Assembly: GCA_937892025.1 (NCBI GenBank)
Contig: CALAVA010000281.1
Location: forward strand, 1 to 11,523
Reading direction: 5' to 3'
DNA length: 11,523 bases
Source of the DNA: an uncultured Bacteroidales bacterium
GTDB lineage: Bacteria; Bacteroidota; Bacteroidia; Bacteroidales; WCHB1-69
The translations under genes and the position numbers were made by a program. Position 1 is the stretch's first letter. Each line of letters begins with the position of its first letter. Under the pieces are notes generated by a model, which saw only the letters and a list, made by a program, of their open reading frames with translations, ran no database searches and was not told where the DNA came from. Shown here piece by piece: positions 7,937 through 11,523 of this stretch.

Positions 7937-8488
7937 CTACAAAGTATGATAAGGTGTTACGATTTCCATACCTATTTTTATCGCTTTTTCGTTGTCTGGT
8001 ATGAGTTTGTGATGGCGTGCTGGCAATGATTTTTCCAAGCCTTTGTGGATAAATTCGTCAGTAACAATAGGTTTGTATTTCAAAAATCCGCCAAGAACAA
8101 TCATATTAAACAACTTAGAAATACCGATTTCTGCAGCTTTGTCAGTTGCAGCAATTTGATAGATATTGATGTCTTTTCGTGTTGGATGATGTGTAATGCC
8201 GTTGGGGTCATACAAAAGCATACCTCCTGGTTTTACCGCACTTTCAAATTTATCCAATGATTGTTGGTTCAAAATGATAGCGGTGTCAAATTGGTTAATA
8301 ATAGGGGAACTGATACGTTCATCACTGATAATCACTGATACGTTGGCAGTACCACCTCGCATTTCAGGACCATAAGAAGGCATCCAACTCACTTCTTTAT
8401 CTTGCATTACACCTGAATAAGCAAGAATTTTACCCATAGAAAGAACACCTTGTCCTCCAAAACCTGCTATGATTATTTCTTCTGTCAT
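7937..8488 (-). CDS. korC: 2-oxoacid:ferredoxin oxidoreductase, gamma subunit
   Basis: Gamma subunit of the four-subunit cytoplasmic complex that oxidatively decarboxylates a 2-oxoacid with CoA and passes electrons to ferredoxin. At 183 residues it fits the stand-alone gamma domain (POR/KOR gamma family). Seen directly: the N-terminal GFGGQGVLSMGKILA (9-23), SWMPSYGPEMRGGTANVSVIIS (34-55) and the LNQQSLDKF segment, all typical of gamma subunits. It is the last gene of the operon: its ATG at 8488 lies 18 bp after korB, and a strong hairpin terminator follows its stop. An indolepyruvate (iorB) or 2-oxoisovalerate (vorA-type) gamma subunit would look similar; the neighbours decide for kor/vor. 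Confidence 0.9.
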   Translation of the reverse strand: MTEEIIIAGFGGQGVLSMGKILAYSGVMQDKEVSWMPSYGPEMRGGTANVSVIISDERISSPIINQFDTAIILNQQSLDKFESAVKPGGMLLYDPNGITHHPTRKDINIYQIAATDKAAEIGISKLFNMIVLGGFLKYKPIVTDEFIHKGLEKSLPARHHKLIPDNEKAIKIGMEIVTPYHTL

Positions 8489-8506
8489 AATTTCTACAAT
8501 ATTAAA

Positions 8507-9337
8507 TTATTTATTGACTACAGTTAAAGGATGATCTACTACGATACGGTTAATATCCACTTTTTCAACTATTTGTCCGTTTACTTTGATATCACCGATA
8601 GGATAGTTTGGAAACATATTTTCTTCCATCCATTGATTTGCTTGTACGGGAGTCATTTTCCAACCAGAATTACAAGAAGACACTATTTCAACGAAAGAAA
8701 GACCTTTTTGCAATTTTTGATTTTCAAAAGCCTGTTTAATAGCAACTTTTGCCTTGCGAACAGCAGTAGGAGTATGTACGCTTTGACGAGTAACAAAATA
8801 GGTGCCTGGCAAAGTTGCCAAAAGTTCTGTTATACGTAATGGATAGCCGTTTAATGCGACATTACGTCCGTAAGGAGTGGTAGCCGATTTCATTCCCACC
8901 AATGTAGTAGGAGCCATTTGCCCACCAGTCATACCATAAATACCATTGTTTACAAAAATCATAGTGATGTTTTCACCACGATTGCAAGCATGTATGGTTT
9001 CAGCGGTACCAATAGCCGCCAAATCGCCATCTCCTTGATAAGTGAACACAAAACAATCTGGATTTAAACGTTTTGCTGCTGTCGCCAAAGCAGGAGCACG
9101 ACCATGTGCTGCTTCTTGAAAATCCACATCAAAATAATTATAAGCCAAAACGGAGCATCCTACGGGTGCAATACCGATGGTTTTATCTTGAATGCCAAGT
9201 TCATCTATTACTTCGGCAACTATACGATGTGCTGTACCATGACCACAACCGGGGCAATAATGCATAATAGCATCTGTCAGCACTTTTGTTTTGGTATATA
9301 CCAAATTTTCGGGTTTTACTATATCTAAATTTGCCAT
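8507..9337 (-). CDS. korB: 2-oxoacid:ferredoxin oxidoreductase, beta (TPP-binding) subunit
   Basis: Catalytic beta subunit that binds thiamine pyrophosphate, where the 2-oxoacid is decarboxylated. At 276 residues it is of normal length. Seen directly: YCPGCGHG (27-34), the GIAPVGCSVLAYNYF segment, HGRAPALATAAKRLNP (78-93), and the TPP/Mg signature from GDGD (102-105) through VNNGIYGMTGGQMAPTT (129-145). The conserved TGGQ.APTT stretch is typical of 2-oxoglutarate and 2-oxoisovalerate enzymes. Its ATG at 9337 is 9 bp after the korA stop, and korC follows after 18 bp. The substrate (2-oxoglutarate or branched-chain 2-oxoacid) is not fixed by sequence. Confidence 0.93.
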   Translation of the reverse strand: MANLDIVKPENLVYTKTKVLTDAIMHYCPGCGHGTAHRIVAEVIDELGIQDKTIGIAPVGCSVLAYNYFDVDFQEAAHGRAPALATAAKRLNPDCFVFTYQGDGDLAAIGTAETIHACNRGENITMIFVNNGIYGMTGGQMAPTTLVGMKSATTPYGRNVALNGYPLRITELLATLPGTYFVTRQSVHTPTAVRKAKVAIKQAFENQKLQKGLSFVEIVSSCNSGWKMTPVQANQWMEENMFPNYPIGDIKVNGQIVEKVDINRIVVDHPLTVVNK

Positions 9338-9346
9338 GATGTTTTC

Positions 9347-10429
9347 TTATTTTATGATTTTAGTTTCTAATGCTTCCAATACTTCAGTAGGAGTAGGAAT
9401 AATACCGCCGAAACGACCAAAATGTTCTACTGGCAATTTGCACTCGGTAGCCAATTTTACGTCTTGTATCATTTTCCCTGCACTCATTTCCACTGTTAAA
9501 ATTCCTTTTACCTTTTGAGCGACAGCCTTTAGTTGCATTGTTGGGAATGGGAACAAGGTTATCAAACGGAACAAACCTACTTTTATACCTTTTTCACGAG
9601 CCATTTGCATTGCTTTCATAGAGATACGAGCAGAAGAGCCATAGGCTACTATGATATAATCAGCATCTTCACAATTAAGAGCTTCATAGCGAACTTCTTT
9701 TGCTTCCATTTCTCTATATTTGGCTTGCAATTTATGATTGAACACTTCTTGTTTTGCAGAGTCCAATTCCAAAGAGGTGATGATATTATGACCGCGTGTA
9801 GCGGGTTTCCCCCATGTACCCCAAGGAGCGTTTTTTCTACGTTCTTCTTCTGTCCAACGAGGAACATAATCTCTTGTGTATAATTTTTCCATACATTGTC
9901 CTATTGCACCATCAGAAAGAATCAATACAGGATTACGATATTTGAATGCAATATCCCATGCGTCAAAGACGAAATCATACATTTCTTGAACCGATGCTGG
10001 AGCCAAAGTGTATAATTGATAATCACCATGACCTCCACCTTTTACTGATTGGAAATAATCAGATTGAGAAGGTTGAATGGTACCTAAGCCGGGACCACCA
10101 CGCATAACATTTACTATTAAACAAGGTATTTCTGCACCTGCCAAATAAGTTAAACCTTCTTGCATTAAACTAATACCGGGAGAAGAAGATGAGGTGGCGA
10201 CTTTTTTACCTGTTGCAGCTCCTCCATATACCATATTAATGGACGCCATTTCACTTTCTGCTTGAAGAACCGTCATTCCAGAGGTTTCCCAAGGTTTTTC
10301 GGCCATTAACGTTTCCATTACTTCTGATTGTGGGGTAATAGGATAACCAAAATAGCCATCCGTACCGCTGGCAATCATTGCATGAGCAATTGCTTCATTG
10401 CCCTTCATTAACTTTAATTCTTTTGCCAT
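9347..10429 (-). CDS. korA: 2-oxoacid:ferredoxin oxidoreductase, alpha subunit (KorA/VorB type)
   Basis: Alpha subunit of the same complex, 360 residues, as expected for a stand-alone alpha subunit without a fused gamma domain. The N-terminal pyrimidine-binding domain (~8-190) shows LMKGNEAIAHAMI, GYFGYPITPQSEVME (26-40), QAESEMASINMVYGGAATG (56-74), TSSSSPGISLMQEG and RGGPGLGTIQPSQSDY (110-125). The C-terminal transketolase-like domain (~255-355) has IIVAYGSSARISMKA and the GLFRLITLFPFP segment. In Bacteroidota this gene is usually annotated as 3-methyl-2-oxobutanoate dehydrogenase subunit VorB or as KorA. In an organism without an oxidative 2-oxoglutarate dehydrogenase it could make succinyl-CoA or run reductively; this is inference. 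It starts 26 bp after korD. Confidence 0.92.
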   Translation of the reverse strand: MAKELKLMKGNEAIAHAMIASGTDGYFGYPITPQSEVMETLMAEKPWETSGMTVLQAESEMASINMVYGGAATGKKVATSSSSPGISLMQEGLTYLAGAEIPCLIVNVMRGGPGLGTIQPSQSDYFQSVKGGGHGDYQLYTLAPASVQEMYDFVFDAWDIAFKYRNPVLILSDGAIGQCMEKLYTRDYVPRWTEEERRKNAPWGTWGKPATRGHNIITSLELDSAKQEVFNHKLQAKYREMEAKEVRYEALNCEDADYIIVAYGSSARISMKAMQMAREKGIKVGLFRLITLFPFPTMQLKAVAQKVKGILTVEMSAGKMIQDVKLATECKLPVEHFGRFGGIIPTPTEVLEALETKIIK

Positions 10430-10455
10430 TTTATGTAACTATTTTACTGTTATTA

Positions 10456-10656
10456 TTACTTTTCTCTATAGACAGATATAACTCCATCTGGACATACTAC
10501 TGCACAATTTGTACAACCTACGCATGCATCACTTTGCATTTCAAGGTAATTATAACCTTTACCATTTACTTTTTTGGACAAGCCGATAACGTTGAGTTTA
10601 CAAGCAGTAATACAAACGCCACAACCTTTACACCTTTCTGTGTCAACTCCTGCCAT
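10456..10656 (-). CDS. korD: 2-oxoacid:ferredoxin oxidoreductase, delta (2x[4Fe-4S]) subunit
   Basis: Small iron-sulfur subunit that carries electrons from the TPP site to ferredoxin. Its 66 residues contain two C-x2-C-x2-C-x3-C motifs: CKGCGVCITAC (9-19) and CVGCTNCAVVCP (43-54). Around them are VDTER, the VNGKGYNY linker and PDGVISVYR, characteristic of the Kor/Vor delta subunit rather than a free ferredoxin. The first motif is followed by Lys where Pro is common. It heads the operon and precedes korA by 26 bp. The ATG at 10654-10656 sits exactly at the edge of what I read as an unrelated chimeric segment, and many homologues carry a few more residues before VDTERCKGC. The true start, leader and promoter may therefore be missing or altered. 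Confidence 0.88.
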   Translation of the reverse strand: MAGVDTERCKGCGVCITACKLNVIGLSKKVNGKGYNYLEMQSDACVGCTNCAVVCPDGVISVYREK

Positions 10657-11053
10657 TTAGATGCAAAAGGAAACCCTGATTTAATGTCGTTTAATGACAG
10701 TACAATTACTGTTCAAGCTCCTTTCACTTATACAACAGCGGATAATAAGACATATACCGTTCAGAATAATTTAATTTTAAACGCTGCGCCTTTAACCCCG
10801 ATGCCGGGGAATACTGCCGATTTTAATATTTTCAAAAACCGCCTGAAACAAAAGAAAATGAAACCGTAATACGGGAGGACGAAAACTGGCAGATTGTTCC
10901 TGATTTCAGAGGAAAAACACAGATAAATATTGAATTAATGGAGGTTTCAAAAGTTGATTACATCGGGGAAGTCAAGCAGGGCTTTCAGATTGTTTCAGCT
11001 GAAACAGCAGAAGATATAAAGCAAAATCCTGAAAAATATCCAAAGCCGTTTTA
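10657..11053 (+). pseudogene. Fragment of an unrecognised, possibly phage tail-associated protein, frameshifted
   Basis: A protein-like plus-strand reading starts at the junction with korD: LDAKGNPDLMSFNDSTITVQ, then APFTYTTADNKTYTVQNN, ending FNIFKNRLKQKKMKP with a stop at 10867-10869. A second frame, open from 10827 to a stop at 11051-11053, continues plausibly as KPPETKENETVIREDENWQI, then VPDFRGKTQINIELMEVSKV and DYIGEVKQGFQIVSAETAED. One extra A in the A5 run at 10834-10838 would join them (NIFK-KPPET). The WQIVPDFRGK-type segment recalls C-terminal parts of phage tail-fibre accessory proteins, but this is a weak resemblance and I do not claim the family. There is no start codon or ribosome site because the 5' end is cut at the junction, and the final few residues probably come from the next segment. 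Confidence 0.4.
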
Positions 11054-11508
11054 GCTATACGGTTGACCTCAATTCTTGTGTTTCTGTGTTCAACAGTCAT
11101 TTCAAGCTGATGCTCAATACCGTCAATCTTTTGCAGAAGCTCGGCTTCCATTTCCTCATAGGTTTCCTCTATGATTTCACGGTTAGCCTCGTCTGCTTTC
11201 ATCAACTCACGGATTTTCTGCTTTTGAGTCACCTTATAACTCTCTCTTGCCTTTGCCAATTCCACCTCTAATTTGGCGATGGTTGAAGCAGAGGCTTTCA
11301 TCATTTGCGGCTCTTCCTTGATTGCCCTTTCTAATTCGGCAATCATCTTCTCTGAGTTTTTCATTACACGCTTTACGTAGATTTTTAACAAGGAATCAAG
11401 CGTATCAATGCGAATATGATGAGAGGTGCAGCCCTTAAGCCCTCGTTTGTGGTAGGTACCGCAGGTGTAGGCGGGGCGCAGGTCCTTGCGGCTCATGGCA
11501 AAGAGGGG
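11032..11508 (-). pseudogene. Partial large serine recombinase (zinc-ribbon and coiled-coil region)
   Basis: Minus-strand fragment of a large serine integrase/transposase such as those of Firmicutes conjugative or mobilisable elements. The reading enters from the adapter edge (PLFA) and continues MSRKDLRPAYTCGTYHKRG, then LKGCTSHHIRIDTLDSLL. This is the second half of the recombinase zinc beta-ribbon, with the YTC..Y...GLKGC.SHHI spacing and the following I..L...V helix. After it comes a long charged coiled coil (about residues 45-125 of the reading) ending in NRIAKTALDIF. The N-terminal catalytic serine domain is absent because the sequence ends. The normal C-terminal continuation (usually a DL..II..I stretch) is replaced by an unrelated hydrophobic tail ending at 10972, so homology breaks around 11030-11053. 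The Met at 11496 is internal, not a true start. Base composition is richer in GC than in the rest of the window. Confidence 0.75.
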
Positions 11509-11523
11509 AGATCGGAAGAGCGT
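11509..11523 (+). other. Illumina adapter read-through
   Basis: The last 15 bases, AGATCGGAAGAGCGT, are identical to the start of the Illumina TruSeq universal adapter (as read through on the read carrying the ...GAGCGTCGTG form). A chance match of this length at the very end of the sequence is very unlikely. This is not biological sequence and should be trimmed. Confidence 0.93.

Noticed and set aside
10378..10656. Plus-strand open frame running through korA/korD into the right-end segment as one protein
   Set aside because: The part before about 10656 is a shadow of korA/korD and only the part after it looks like real protein; the two are joined by the suspected assembly junction.
10834..10840. 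Programmed -1 frameshift site in the phage-like fragment
   Set aside because: CAAAAAC does not fit the X-XXY-YYZ rule and the fragment is truncated on both sides, so an indel is simpler.
10972..11031. Hydrophobic tail (QDFALYLLLFQLKQSESPA) as the genuine recombinase C-terminus
   Set aside because: It does not continue the family pattern and is the reverse of a protein-like plus-strand reading, so it is best explained by the junction.

Overview
The window is about 10.65 kb of AT-rich chromosomal DNA from an anaerobic member of the Bacteroidota, most likely Bacteroidales. Its last ~870 bases do not belong with the rest and end in a sequencing adapter. The lineage call rests on four things seen here. 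There is a TonB-dependent receptor with an N-terminal carboxypeptidase-regulatory-like domain, and a thioredoxin-like protein of the DUF4369/DUF5106/TlpA type. A four-gene 2-oxoacid:ferredoxin oxidoreductase cluster points to anaerobic metabolism. A TTTG-N19-TAnnTTTG promoter, the Bacteroidota vegetative type, lies before glyA, and starts lack Shine-Dalgarno sequences. All convincing chromosomal genes are on the minus strand, so the window is transcribed from high to low coordinates.

Layout, in transcription order. (1) 10656-7937: korD, korA, korB, korC, packed with gaps of 9-26 bp and closed by a strong hairpin terminator at 7883-7913. This is a complete ferredoxin-dependent 2-oxoacid oxidoreductase (2-oxoglutarate or branched-chain 2-oxoacid). 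(2) 7848-6417: glyA (serine hydroxymethyltransferase) as a single-gene unit with its own promoter and its own 11-bp-stem hairpin terminator. (3) 6354-108: a probable cell-envelope operon made of a DUF2079 polytopic membrane protein, kdsD (arabinose-5-phosphate isomerase for Kdo/LPS), a secreted thioredoxin-like protein and an outer-membrane TonB-dependent receptor.

The most informative anomaly in the chromosomal part is in the DUF2079 gene. Its annotated frame stops at 5038, but the missing C-terminal residues are encoded one frame over and run to a stop that overlaps the kdsD start codon as ATGA. The intact gene therefore seems to have been translationally coupled to kdsD, and a single extra base (or +1 slip) between about 5041 and 5078 separates the two parts.

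The right end (about 10657-11523) looks like an assembly chimera. A plus-strand phage-like protein fragment abuts korD directly. At about 11030-11053 it runs into a minus-strand fragment of a large serine recombinase of the type common in Firmicutes integrative elements. The last 15 bases (11509-11523) match the start of an Illumina TruSeq adapter. Nothing past about 10656 should be read as the true upstream context of korD. I saw no convincing new biological system, CRISPR array, tRNA or rRNA.
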